Shown: positions 36,901-48,911, counted from the stretch's first letter. The stretch: DNA of 64,000 bases from Primulina eburnea (GCF_022965805.1 NC_133101.1:6696001-6760000), one strand, 5' to 3'. Notes: generated by a model from the letters alone, not told the origin. A program made the numbers and translations.

Positions 36901-39900
36901 ACTTATCAGAAGTATGTTCCAGTTGGTGTTCAGAATTTTATTTTTATTCTAGGATTGTGTAATTATTATGCAATCCTAATTCTTTTGGTTCAGTGATTTC
37001 TTCTACTTTCATCAGATATGATAATTGGTTAACTTTTGGAATTCTATATTGGTCTGTCCCAGTCTCTACTTCCAGATTATCAGCGTCTTTTGAGTTCTAT
37101 GCCCTCTCGCAGGTTGAATTCGTCAAAGCTTCTGGAAAATGGTGGTATGTTTTTCTTCTGATATTTCAGTAAATTTGGTTGAATTATTTTACAATTTTTC
37201 TATCTAGAATGGACGGTACTAACGTAACTTGACATTTCCTGATAGAATTCTCTGTAACTTCATATTACCTTATAATTACATTGCCTGTTAGAATTTTATT
37301 TCTTAATATTTCCTCTGAACAACTGCTGCTTCGATATTGAGTGCATGAGCATTGTTATGTAGTTTATAATTAAATAATCATGGTATAGGTTACCATGGTT
37401 ATACATATTAGTCATCTGATATGATTTGTTACAGTTTGAATGTATTCGATCACTCTATGACAAGATGTCACTTTTTTGTGTGACTATTTCCTCTTTCCTC
37501 AAGAAGGGTTTCATTTATCTTTTCACTTCAACTCATGTGAAGTTTTTTTTTTTTTTGCAAATTAAAGACGATGTATGTTTAGTTCTAACTATTCCTTCTC
37601 CAGTTAGCACTGACGTCACTTGCATTTATATTTGGTCTTTAAGATCGAAGACAATATGCCGAGTCAATTCCACTCTTATTTGCTTTTGTGTGCGAAATTG
37701 ATGTGTACTTGTCAAAGGTTTGCAAAACTAGGCTGAAATTTCATCTAGAAATAGATATCAAGCATTCTTCTGTGACTCTGTCGTTTGTTTCTCTAAACTT
37801 GTGGAACAAGTCGATCAATGATGTTTGGGTTTTGTTGATCTATAATTCACTCCCATGATTTGTGTTATTGAATTTATAAGACCACGGACACAAAAACAAT
37901 CGTTAAGGTTTGCTTTAGATTTGCTAGAAAAACAAAAGAAAATTCTTTGATGGAATTGTAACGGCGTTGTTTTTTCCTTAAAGATTTGTGGTTCGATTTT
38001 TATTGACACGAAGAATATATTTTGACTGCTGGTTCAAGACTATGAGTAACCTTGTTTTGGGACAACTTATTTAATGTACTTCAATTTTCTTGTTATGTAT
38101 TGGCAGAATATTTTGAAAACAAGTTGGTGGAGACCATACAGTTTATGGAAATTCTTAACTTAAGGACAGTGTAGAAAAGGATAACTTTTTCCGTAAGCTT
38201 CCAAATCTTGCCGAACAGCTGCCTCGCCAAATAGTGCTGAAAAAGGTGGGTGTTGATGAATTTCCATGTTCTGTTGTTTAATTTTACAACTGAATTTACT
38301 AAAGCTTTACTTTTTTAGTTGCTTCCATTACTAGCGTCCTCCATGGAATTTGGTTCAGCTGCTGCACCTGCATTGACTGCATTGTTGAAACTGGGTTCTT
38401 GGCTTTCAACAGAAGAATATAGTCATAAGGCAACTATCTTTTGTATCTTTATTGCAATCTTTCGTATTGCTTATTCTTGTAGTTAAACTTGGTTTGTTGT
38501 TTGCAGATATTGCCTACAGGTTGTCAAACTTTTTGCATCTAATGATCGGGCTATGCGAGTTAGTCTTCTTCAGCATATCGATCAGTATGGCGAGGCCTTA
38601 TCTGCTCAAATTGTTGACGAACAAGTGTGAACAAGTTTCATAATCACGATAAATACTCATTGTTAAATCTCCCCTCTGTTTGATGGACAAATAAATCGGC
38701 ATGGAGTGATAAAGAAAAAATATGTTTTATTGCAGGTTTACCCTCACGTGGCTAATGGATTTTCTGACACATCAGCTTTTCTGAGAGAGTTGACCCTAAA
38801 ATCTATGCTTGTCTTGGCTCCCAAGGTAACTGCACTTGTCTTTCATATCATTGACAGTTAAGGGATGCACAAGCTGATGGTCAAGCCAAAACTATCTGAA
38901 TTATTCTTGAATTTTTCCTCGCTCAACCTTTCCACAGCTCTCTCAGCGCACTCTATCAGGATCGTTGCTAAAGTTTCTTTCAAAGCTACAGGTATGCGCT
39001 TATGCACTTAAGAAGTCTCTTAGTCGAATTTGCCATAATTTTTCCAAACTTTTACGTCTGTGGCCTCCTTTGTTGTTTTTAGTGTTCAACGAATTTGTTA
39101 TTCTACTTTATTACTGGTGAAGGTTGATGAAGAACCAGCAATCAGAACAAATACAACTATATTACTCGGAAATATTGCGAGTCACCTGAATGAAGGGGTC
39201 AGTGTCAAATGGTTCTTATACGTTCTGACCTTCCAGATGTTTCTGCACTTATATCCTTTAATACTAAATAAATATTTGGTTCCAATATTAACAACTCAAG
39301 TATTTATTGTATTGCAGACAAGGAAAAGAGTTCTGATAAATGCATTTACAGTTCGAGCCTTGCGTGATACATTTTCTCCTGCTCGAGGAGCAGGTAAAGC
39401 CTTACTCATTTCTTGACCCCTCATAGATGGAAAACTATAGTGTCCGAATTGGTTTTTCTACTATATAATCTTTTACCCAAAGAGGACGTATAAAGAAAGT
39501 TTTTGTACCTCAATTAGTCAAAATGAATTCTCTATCCTTTCCAGGTTCCCCTCGCCCCACCTCTCATCTCTCCTATATTATTACTTTCTTGTGTCAGGTG
39601 TTATGGCTTTATCAGCCACTAGTTCTTATTATGATGTCAATGAGATTGCAACTCGGATTTTACCAAATGTTGTTGTCCTGACCATAGATCCTGACAGGTA
39701 TTAATTTACTTCGATTGTCCGGTTAGAGTATTAATTTCTCCCTTCATCTTTATTTTGTTGTTTCTGTGTTCTTAAGAATGTCCCAATGAGCTGATCTTTA
39801 ATTAATTGACACTGGATGTCGCGTTTATACAAATCTTTTCATTGCATTTTTTAAAGTTTTGCTAGGTTGACCTTGAATATGCTTCATGAGATTGAGCTCC

Positions 39901-42315
39901 ATGCAGAAACTTTTTGGTTTTGGGGAAGCATTAATACCACGAATTAAATAGAAAGGTTGATATTGCACTGATTACTGTAAATATTTCATTTTACGCTTCT
40001 CAAGATAATACAGTTGAATTGTGCGACATCAAAATTGAGGAAACCACATCATCTTTCAATCTTTGCAAAAAATTGAACTACGTATTTCTTGTGGTGAACT
40101 TCTTACTTTAAAATTATGCCAGCTATATGGGTGTTCTTGTATATATTGCATTTTGTTTAGGCGTACTGACTTTAATGCGCGATGAAAGTGTCTGTCTTAT
40201 TTTCTTCTGTTTCCTTCTCTCCATATTCTAACCTCTTCTTATCCCCGTGATTTTCCGTGTTCTACCCTTGACGACTCATTATCATTAACATATGTTTATA
40301 TCTTTATTTAAGCGCATTTGATTCCTTTTGTCATGGGCTGCTCATCTTATTAGACTTTTTCATAATTTTTCATCTTTTCTTACTCCTCTGTTGGGCACAG
40401 TGATGTTCGATCAAAGGCATTCCAGGCTGTTGAACAGTTTTTGCAATTAGTGAAACAATACCATCAGAAGGTGTGCGCCTGATTGCTTTGGTTTTACTTC
40501 CTGCATATTGGTAAAAGGATATGAAGAAATTAATGCTAAAGCTCACGAAAACTCTGAAGAACAGTGTGATTCATAACTTAATCAAGATAGTGAGAAAGAT
40601 AAAGACTTGACTGCAAAATAGTGCATGCTATTTACGCTTGTTTTCTGCTGTCACAAGCGCAAGATTTAATCAATGGATTGGATACTAAATGACTGACTAT
40701 CTCTTCCTCTCTCTTTTCTTTTCTGATTTGTGGATTAATGGTATTTTTTGGTTCCTCTAGACAAGCACCAGAGACACCACAGGTTCATCAGATGCAGGAA
40801 TTTCGTCAGTACCTGGAAATGCTGGTTTACTTGGGTATGTTGAGTCTGAGTCTATATACTTTTTGGAGTTTTATGAGCCACAGAGCCTAATATATTTTCC
40901 TCGTCTTTTTTTCTTTATCCACTTGAAATCCATGTTATAATATCTGTGTTGAATGTAGTATTTAGTACGTGGTTGGAAATCCTCAATATTCTTGATGGGG
41001 TTTACTTGTAGATAGGATGACTTTTGTGGTAAAAATAATTTGTATTTTGACTTGTGATAAAAATTGTATTGGAGAGAGAACTGAAGGATGATTGGGATTT
41101 TCAAATGAAGGGTGATATACTCTCGGGGTCTGTCCCCTTTAATGGCTCTATGGCTGCTATGTGTATTCTACGCTATCTTGTTTTTCTCATCGCTAAATAA
41201 AACTGCGGGATCTAATATTTTTGAACTAAATGTCTACTCTTTTCATTATCAAAGAGATTTGCCTTCGCTGTTGGTATCAGTTTTACGGATTTTGATGCAG
41301 ATGGGCGATGAGCTCTTTGACTCTTAAAGGCAAACCTTATGAACAGAATACCCTTGCTTCATCGGACACAAAAAATGCAGCTCTTACTTCATCAATTTCC
41401 AATTCCAGCCCTGGTGCACATTCTACCTCTCTTTTCCGTTATACCTCTTTTTTTGGTGATAATTGACTTATCCTTCAAGGATACGCCTCTAATTAATTGT
41501 TGTTCTTCCCTTGTCTGCACTTACTTGCCTGTTGACCAGACACTGTACTGACTTTTATATTTTCATGCCACAGTGATGGATACAGCAAATGTAACATCGG
41601 TCCGGGTCAATTCCCATTCTGACTTAGCTGAATTCACGGACCATCCTCCACCCGCATCCCCTACATCGACTGATGAGTGGGGTGAACTCGAAAACGGCAT
41701 TGGTGAAGACAAAGATGGTTGGGATGATATTGAGCCGTTGGAGGAATCGAAACCATCTTCAGCTCTTTCAAGCATCCAAGCTGCTCAAAAACGTCCAGTC
41801 TCACAGCCAAAACCTCGAGGTAATACTTCCAAAGAGGATGCCTTGAAAAAATGTTCTTGAACCCATATTATCACATAATGATGCACAGTTGTGCGTGAAA
41901 AATCACTCTAGATTTATTTCTAATCCGATGCAATGTCGGTTCAGTTCCAAGCTCAAGACCGAAGAGCACGTTAAAGACAAGCAACGCTGATGACGACGAC
42001 GATGATGGTGATGCTTGGGGTTCTGTAGCGCAGCCTGCTCCAAAATCTAAATCAAAACCTCTGAACTCGAAATCCAGCAAAGTTGATGATGATGATCCGT
42101 GGGGCGCTATTGCTGCCCCAGTTCCTAAAACATCTTCCAAGCCTTTGAATCTGAAATCTAGTGGATCTGTTGATGATGACCTCTGGGCATCCATTGCAGC
42201 TCCTCCACCAACCACTGGGCCGAAGTCTTTGTCATCCGGGCGAGGTAGAGGAGCCAAACCAGCTGCTCCTAAATTGGGTGCTCAGAGGATAAACAGAACC
42301 TCATCGGGGATGTAA
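30915..42315 (+). CDS. SCYL1: SCYL1-type pseudokinase with HEAT repeats (CTEXP-like); one-base lesion in exon 9
   Basis: I read 21 exons: 30915-31040, 31979-32077, 32692-32843, 33604-33676, 34491-34613, 36010-36118, 36793-36872, 37063-37144, 38107-38245, 38319-38429, 38520-38624, 38736-38825, 38938-38991, 39123-39197, 39318-39393, 39598-39697, 40401-40470, 40761-40834, 41301-41413, 41574-41819 and 41945-42315, about 822 residues. The N-terminus is a kinase fold without catalytic residues (HGN where HRD is expected, FD where DFG is expected, no VAIK lysine), as in SCY1-like proteins. Exons 9-17 hold HEAT-type repeats. The tail has acidic/Trp motifs. Relatives act in Golgi-ER traffic and tRNA export. 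Exon 9 lacks one base near 38163, which puts a TAG at 38172-38174. Exon 10 uses a GC donor. Confidence 0.92.
32230..32400. mobile_element. TA-flanked MITE in SCYL1 intron 2
   Basis: A 171-bp element with imperfect ~40-bp terminal inverted repeats (GAGTGGGGTTATTAACCC ... GGGGGAAATACCTCCACTG, including GTTAATCCAA / TTGGATTAAC). It is bordered by TA on both sides, as for mariner-type insertions. Confidence 0.65.
33090..33600. other. Possible decayed retroelement sequence in SCYL1 intron 3
   Basis: This part of the intron has higher GC than its surroundings. It contains a string resembling the end of an LTR transcript region (GATGAATAAAG near 33312) followed by a short open frame at 33386-33580. 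No ends or target duplication were found, so this is only a suspicion. Confidence 0.25.
34110..34340. repeat. Direct ~90-bp duplication with an internal inverted repeat (SCYL1 intron 4)
   Basis: A segment starting ATAACCCTCCCATGTAGTGA at 34111 recurs at 34250 nearly unchanged, a period of 139 bases. Between them, TATTTTTTTTAAAAAAAGTT near 34149 faces its reverse complement near 34228-34252, so the spacer is bounded by an inverted repeat. Confidence 0.75.
34960..35841 (-). mobile_element. Solo LTR in SCYL1 intron 5
   Basis: An 882-bp sequence that on the minus strand begins TGTAATGACTCAAATCC and ends GGTGCAACA, so it has TG...CA ends. The flanks are GAATT and GAAAT, an imperfect 5-bp duplication. 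A TATA-like string (TTATAAATAGA, minus strand, near 35590-35600) and no gag-pol are present, which fits a solo LTR left by recombination. Confidence 0.65.
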
Positions 42316-43753
42316 TTTTAGGTACAAGAGAACCGATTTTTGCCATATTTCTGTACATTTGTTCCCCGTTCATCAGGGGATTTGTAGTTCCTTTTTAGTG
42401 GCAACTAATTTTTTTATATATTTAATGTAAGAAGTCCATACTTGCTCTGTAGTAGTAGTATTTCTTCTGTGAACAAAAGCCTTTTCCCCCTATTTTGTAA
42501 AAAAAAAAGTATACATTCGTTGTAAACTATTATTTTTTGGTTTGAGTTGCAACAATTCCTTTGCTGAGCTTTAAATTGTTCAGCTATGAATGCATGAACA
42601 CCGGTGAAACATATTATGTATAGTATAATCATCCTTATGGAATATCAACACCACTGACAAAAAAGTGAAACATATTGAATAGTGAATAATCGGATATTGA
42701 TATCAGGATGAATCATCATAGTATAGCTGAATAAATCATGATTGATCGTTTTGAAATTATTAAATTTGCGAGTCAGTTCTTTAAGCTCGTTTATCATGGT
42801 TAATTAGTCTGACTCAAGATCGGCTCGTTAAGCTGACTTGTTTTCTAGCTCGTTAAATAAGCTCAATTTTAGCTGATCAATATATAATTTAAGGGGTAAG
42901 CTTATCATTTTATAGTCTTTCAATCTCTTATCTTTAATTCAAATATCGATGTAGTTAGAGTTGAAATATGAGGTATGTTGGTGCAAGTTGAGTTTGATTT
43001 TGAGTTGATAGAAAACTTTATATTCGAGCTCAAGCTTCAACTAAATTAGGCTACATATTTTCAAAATGGATTAATATTCGGGTAACTTGAGAACAGAGAA
43101 GAAACTTGATTTTCTTTAAGCTTGATCGTCTGCTGGTAAAAATACCATTTAATATTTATAAATATATAAATATAATAGAGATAATATAAGATAAAATAGT
43201 AATTTAAATTATCTTTAAAAAATAAATAATAAACGAAATTTAAACCAAACTCGAGTTGAACTCATGTCCAACCACCAAGCGAACATTTCGGCAACCTTAA
43301 TATCTAAAGCCAAATGGTTATTATAAAACATTATTCTTGGCTCCTCGCAAGAAATTTGAGGGATTTATTTTGTTTTATTTTTGGAGTTCTAAGGGAATAG
43401 TTTCGGAAAATAATTATTAAAAAATAATTTTAGGAAATAAATTGTATATTGATTTTATTTTGGCACAACAAGACTTATCGTAGATTTCAAATCAAATAAA
43501 TAAATTGCTTAATCAAAAAATAATATACTTTTAGAACATTAGAATTTAGGTTTAAAAATGACAAATCTTAAATTTAATTAATCAAATCAAATCAAATATA
43601 TTATTATTTATTTAATATTATTTCATGTCTTACTCAACAATTTTAATAATCACAACATTATTTATTTATCTACTATACAAACAGATCAACCCAACTAAAT
43701 GGATGTAAGTCCTCGTTAGAAGCAAATCCTTTTTTTAAGAGTAGTTTTTTTAA

Positions 43754-43905
43754 GAGTAGAGAGACCATCTCACGGATCATAATTTGTGAGACGGGTCAAC
43801 CCTATCCATATTCACAATAAAAAGTAATACTTTTACATGGGTGACCCAAATAAGAGATCCGTCTCACAGATACGACCCGTGAGACCGTCTCACACAAGTT
43901 TTTGC
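43754..43905 (-). mobile_element. Palindrome-ended MITE, copy 7 (inverted)
   Basis: Same family, in minus orientation. It starts GAGTAGAGAGACCATCTCAC and ends GTCTCACACAAGTTTTTGCC. Copy 8 lies 64 bases further on in the opposite orientation. Confidence 0.75.
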
Positions 43906-43969
43906 CTTTTTTTAACGACGACATGACTCATAATCAATCATTATCATTCGACATACATTTAATAAAAGC

Positions 43970-44150
43970 AAAAACTTGTTTGAAACGATCTCACGGATCG
44001 TATTTTGTGTGACAGATCTTTTATTTGGGTCATCCATGAAAAAATATTACTTTTTATGCTGAGAATATTATTTTTTATTGTGAATATCGGTAGGATTGAC
44101 TCATCTTACATATAAAGATTCGTGAGACCATCTCACAAGAGACCTACTCT
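43970..44150 (+). mobile_element. Palindrome-ended MITE, copy 8
   Basis: A diverged full-length copy. The left end reads AAAACTTGTTTGAAACGATC and the right end GAGACCATCTCACAAGAGAC. With copy 7 it forms a ~150-180 bp inverted repeat. Confidence 0.7.
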
Positions 44151-44794
44151 TTAATAAAACTCTCATATTAATATAATAATCTGCAAATTACACAAGCCAA
44201 ATAAATCATATTAGGTAAGTCATGCGTGATCATATCTCTCGAAAAGATGTTGAAAAGATAATCGAATTCAAGAACGCTAGTCAAATACTTAACTTCTCGA
44301 TTAAGTCGGACATCTCTTCATACAAAAATTTATTTAAATAAAAACGAAAAAAAAAAGTTGTCATGCTGTTCAAAGCTTTGCATTTTCTAATTTATGATTA
44401 TTATTATGTCGATCCAAAATCCAGCCTACGTATTCCCATTATCGAAATTAAATTGTGAAGTATATATTATTATTATTTATATTTTACAATAATAATGAAC
44501 GCGAAAAATCTATAAACTTATTATAAAGCAGTATAAACTTTTTTTAAAATCTCTCTTAAATAAATATTCAAATTGAATATAAAAAAACTTGAATCTTATG
44601 CAAGTTTTTGCCCAAAAGTTTTAAATTCTAGTATATATTTTTCTAGTTTATTTCTTACTAAAAATTAGTTTAACACGAAAAAAATTATTTTATACATCAA
44701 AAACTTTGTAGATAAAATAAAATTAATTAGTACTAATTATTAATTAGGTGGCCCAACGCGTATTTAGCACGATTTGTAAATTGTAATGTTCTCC

Positions 44795-44804
44795 ATATAT
44801 AAAT
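44795..44804 (+). promoter_or_regulatory. Possible TATA box of the His/Cys-rich small protein gene
   Basis: TATATAAATA lies about 80 bases upstream of a good splice donor (CATCCAG|GTAATT at 44884/44885). The stretch between them looks like a leader exon. Confidence 0.4.
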
Positions 44805-44824
44805 ATATATATATACAAGCACAC

Positions 44825-44884
44825 GCACAGGCACACACAATTATTATATCTCCTATACAAATTCATCAACAAAGGGCCATCCAG
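44825..44884 (+). other. Probable 5'UTR exon of the His/Cys-rich small protein gene
   Basis: This CA-rich, stop-tolerant stretch ends in CATCCAG|GTAATT. The matching acceptor would be TATTTCAG at 51981-51988, 17 bases before the ATG at 52006. The intron would be about 7.1 kb and would contain the whole Helitron pair. The start is only approximate and splicing is inferred. Confidence 0.4.
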
Positions 44885-45029
44885 GTAATTTATTTTTTTT
44901 CATATTGGAAACTAAAGATTTAACAAATTGGATTAAAAAGTGTCCATAGATCACTAGTTGCTGCTGCTGCAATCCGTATATCAAGATTCTCAGAGTACTG
45001 GAATTCTTGGATTTGAGTTTTTTTTAATG

Positions 45030-45036
<7 letters not shown>

Positions 45037-45082
<46 letters not shown>
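45037..45082. repeat. (TA)n microsatellite directly before the first Helitron
   Basis: A run of about 45 bases of alternating T and A ends exactly at the Helitron 5' TC. A similar run follows the second Helitron at 51941-51984. Confidence 0.9.
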
Positions 45083-45085
<3 letters not shown>

Positions 45086-45429
45086 ACTTATATGAAAGAG
45101 CGAATAAATTTTTTTGGGCCTGTTTTTGTTCCGTAGCCGGTAACTTTCATAACACGTGTCATGCACGTCTCTCTCCACCACAACAAACAAAATTGAGCAA
45201 CATGTGGGTCCGGTTAAAAAGGCAGAGGACATTATATGCTCTTCTTCTCTTTCCTTCTTTCTAGCATACTTTTCACTTGTTTATTATTTCTCGAGTTCAG
45301 AATCAATGCCAAAATCAACCTACTCGCAATCCTGAGGAATTCATCTGCCATTTCTGTCAACTTTAGGCTTCATTTGGCTTACTTCACGCTCTAACATGCA
45401 CACAGAAAAACTCCGCATCCGCACCTACT

Positions 45430-45699
45430 ATGGCGGCGGCGGCTGGTATCAAAATCGAAATCGAAAACCCTAGAAACTTCTTCAATCTGGATTCGGATCC
45501 AACGACAAAAAATTCATCCTCAAACATCCCAGCGACGTCTTCCGAAGCAGATGCTGATAAATCGACGGGTAAGTTCGAGGAGGTCGATGCGAAAACGAGC
45601 GACGTTAATGGCAGCGCTGCGTTTACGGATATCCAGAAGAAGATGAAGTACGCTGAGTGCTTTGGAATGTCTGTCAAGTCCACTGAAGAGGAGAAGCGA
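45430..45699 (+). pseudogene. MOS11: MOS11-like (SARNP/CIP29 family) first-exon fragment
   Basis: An open frame from ATG 45430 encodes about 90 residues. It has an Ala-rich start, an acidic Ser/Asp/Lys stretch, and then DIQKKMKYAECFGMSVKSTE followed by EEKR. The DIQKK...FG.SV...EEEKR pattern is that of MOS11, the plant homologue of mRNA-export factor SARNP/CIP29. The usual next motif (a second R/KRFG segment) is missing. The frame reaches a donor-like CGA|GTTAGT at 45699/45700 and then a stop, with no later exon found before the maturase fragment. KYAEC in place of the usual basic RRAER suggests decay. It lies inside Helitron 1, so it is probably a captured exon. Confidence 0.55.
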
Positions 45700-46656
45700 G
45701 TTAGTATTTGACGGTTGTTCCAGGATTAAGCTTTAGGTTTGTTACTGGGAGCTTCAAGATGCAACCTTTTATAGAATTCTGAATGTAAATTAGAAATTAC
45801 TTTATCAATCTTCTCTATTCACTGCTACTCTTCTTTCATGTTTCATTTGTTTCTAACGAAGCAGCCATATAGGATCATTTCATGATTGATTAAACACTTT
45901 TGATGTTCAACTTCTAAGTTTTTTCCTGCAGGAATTGCTGTTATTTTGTTGTTGGGAGAAATTACTTTCATCTGTGTTGAGTGGATTTTTCTCCTATGCT
46001 ATTAGACCTCTATAGTTGCCTTTTCAGAGTATAATAGCAAATAAAATTTACTTATTTTGTGGAAAAAAAATTGGTCGCACGATACAAATGTAGGTTTGGA
46101 ACTTGTACATCCGTCAATGGATCAGATTCTTCCAAGAAAGCAGAGGAGAGCTGGTTTAAAATAATTATGTGATGTTTTAGACCACCTCTGTTCCACATGT
46201 TTTGTAAACAATCCAGTTCAATCTAGATTTTTTCACGAACTATTTGTCAAGGTTGATTTACATAATATTGACATGAAAAAAAGTGTATTCAATAATATAA
46301 TTGGGTGAATAAATTTAAAATTTACATTCAGTATAATTAATTTCAAAAATACTTATTTTTAGAAATTTTATTTCGAAAATTGTGTTACATATTTTGTTAT
46401 TGTCCTTCTTGTAAAGTTTTTGAGTTAAAATATAATATAATAATATAATAATAAAACGAAATTAAAATAATATTTTAAACATTGCTTATTGAAGAATTTA
46501 AAATTTATATGAATATGAAAATTTAAAGAACAAAAAATATTTTCAAAAAATATAAACAGACAAAAGGAGACATCATGAATATTAAAATTTTAGTCGTTTT
46601 TCGATCAAGACAAATGTATTTTTTCAAAATGGGTCAAACCCAGATGATAGAGCCTG

Positions 46657-48105
46657 CTAGACTCTGACCTGAGTCCAGCCCAAATAGTATTTCGACACGG
46701 CCCAATGAATCATTTCTAAATAGACTATTGATTGCTTGATTGTCTCAGGCTTGGTGGCTTCGTGTTTTTCTGCTAAAGTCAAGATACAAGAGAATCGAAG
46801 ATGATAAGTTACGATGATTTTCATTGTTCGGAAGTTGTGGCAGCAGCAATATAAATCAAGCCAATTTCTTCCCACCCCGGTACAACATTTTATGTCGACA
46901 TCTTCAAGAACCATAAGCCAAGTTAGAGGCCTAGGACGACCCGTGCTATTGGTGAATCCAACCATCTCGACTGCCTTCCGAATGAGTTACATGGGTGCAT
47001 CGACTTTGACTTACTGTCTTGTCAATTCCTCGATGGTTCTTTCGTCATATTTCCGGTCTTCTTCCTCTTCTGCTCTTTTCACTTCTTCCTCAAACACCTT
47101 CTTAGCCTTCATCGGTCTCAAATACTAATCAACTTAATTGACGTTGGAAGTTGGCATAAGCATCAACAAGATCACGTGGAAGAGAATTTCGAATATTTTT
47201 CAAAGAGAGAAAATCACCAACAGACAATTTCAGGTGCCATTCATCTCATTCATCCACAGATCCAAGAAACTCTTGAACCACTTCCTATCCCAAGTGCGAA
47301 AAATTTGTCTCGCTTCATTCTCAATCTGGAACTCGAATTTGAATCGATGGCTCTATTTCAACTTCCTGAACATATGCTTCAATAACTTCATTCACTCTTC
47401 CTATTTCTCTCTTATACATTTTTCAACTCCGAAAGTCGGACTTCTTTTTCCCTAATATACTTTTTTTGTGCCATAATAGCTTTCTCTCTCTCGGCGGACG
47501 GAACACCAAAGGTGCAACTACCTGAAGCTTCATTCCCATGAAGTCTATCTTCTCATCAGCCGCGCTATGAATTACTGCTGTAAGTTTATCCACTCTCAAA
47601 TCGAAATCGCGTTATAATAAATTCACTACTTTATTCTTCAATTCTAAAGCCATCATCTTTGTTCCCGAGGTAATAATCAATATCTCATCCAATAATCGGA
47701 CATCATAAATCTTTAATGGCTTATAAAAAACATGGTCGGAATCTCTTTCAAGCCGAGACAAGATCATTTTCGATGAATTTAGGAATCTCTTTATACGTGC
47801 TTAATCGTAATTCTTGAACTTCCTTATCAAACCTATTAAATTAAACATTGATCAACATTGAACTCAATGCGGATTCTTGAGGCAGACCACTGCCTAAACA
47901 AACCCCACCCAATTCAACGTTGACTGTCTTACATTCAAACAACCTTTTTATCAATTCTAGATATGCATTATCTTCAGTTTTCTCACCCAATAACAAAAAC
48001 AACTTATCAATATGGCCAGAACTAAATAATTCACGATCAAATTTAACAATATATCACCAATTTGGGTTTGCCACCGAATTCTTTAAATACCGAATCGATG
48101 TGTGA
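46657..48105 (-). pseudogene. Nuclear-encoded group II maturase (nMAT) fragment, many stops
   Basis: On the minus strand, successive frames match the nuclear maturases that help splice mitochondrial group II introns. First comes RT-domain sequence (VNVELGGVCLGSGLPQE near 47925-47860, FYKPLKIYDVRLLDEILIIT near 47745-47670). Domain X and linker follow, and the best preserved end (46965-46657) has GRPRPLTWLMVLED, WLDLYCCCHNF and YHLRFSCILTLAEKHEATK. At least six stops and several frame changes break it, and the 5' part is cut near 48105. Which nMAT it came from (nMAT1 or nMAT2 type) is uncertain. It has no function as a protein and lies inside Helitron 1. Confidence 0.8.
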
Positions 48106-48911
48106 CGGCCCAAGTTTGCTCGCTTGTCATAGCAAAAGGTAGCAAACCTGTCATCATAAATAACTTCAAGCTTAATCCACAACCCAACCCGATCATTTTT
48201 CCCGGGTCAGCTATCGAGTCTAACCCGAACCCGAAAACCCCGAACCCAACATGATTTTTTTCGAGTTGGTGAGTCGTATCTGATTTTGACATCTCTAGGC
48301 CTGAGCCTCAACAGTCTTTGCATCAGAAATATTCTCTACACCACAACTCTTACATATAATATTACAAACATCACTAGCTTAAGTCATATTGTGCATATGC
48401 ACTTGCTAATTGTCATATAGATTTATATTTTAGGCCTAAAGGTTTAGCAAGCTGGATTCTAAATCTTTTTGTCAATCACTTATTTTCATGTCTACCGATG
48501 ACGTAGATCTCTTTCTGTGAGAAAGAAATTGGTTCAGACCTAATTACAAAATTTAATTGCATTACCAATTTTTAAAAAATTATAATTTCATTTTATTTCA
48601 TTTTTTATTACCATAATGACTTTTTTTCATACTTAACATTGATAGAATATATTTCCCATTTTTTATTTCTTTAACATTTGTACTTGAACAGATTATTTTT
48701 TATTAATACTTTTAAAACTAGCCATATATGTTATAACTATGTCAATTAAATTAAAAAGAATTTTTGTTTAGATTTAATTATTTTTATGCATTTAGCAATA
48801 AATAAAGTTTAAAAAAATACATATACAAATGTAGATGCATGTTTCATTGCTTGAAAAAAAAATGGTAATACAATGGGTAAACACCTCAAGAATTGAGGTT
48901 ATCATACCTAG

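Larger units (their letters stand above)
42316..44790. other. 3'UTR of the SCYL1-type gene and AT-rich intergenic DNA
   Basis: The first ~200-300 bases should be the 3'UTR. The rest is AT-rich and contains an inverted pair of MITE copies. I see no other gene. Confidence 0.5.
45083..48911 (+). mobile_element. Helitron 1, non-autonomous, carrying host gene fragments
   Basis: The 5' end is TCTACTTATATGAAAGAGCG, preceded by A. The 3' end has a hairpin (ACCTCAA-gaa-TTGAGGT, 48883-48899) followed after 8 bases by CTAG (48908-48911) and then T. A|TC ... hairpin ... CTRR|T is the Helitron end rule. The 3.8-kb body contains a MOS11-like first exon (plus strand) and a decayed nuclear maturase fragment (minus strand) but no replicase. 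Its 5' ~75 bases resemble the start of the next element (GGGCCTGTTTTTGT ... CACGTGTCA / TACGTGTCA), so they belong to one family. Confidence 0.65.

Noticed and set aside
45700..46640. Further exons of a complete MOS11 gene.
   Set aside because: I looked for the conserved second RFG-type motif and basic tail on the plus strand and found none before the maturase remnant.
48083..48292. An open frame next to the maturase remnant.
   Set aside because: It does not match maturase sequence and contains a simple repeat-like GFGVFGFG stretch. It is unlikely to be coding.
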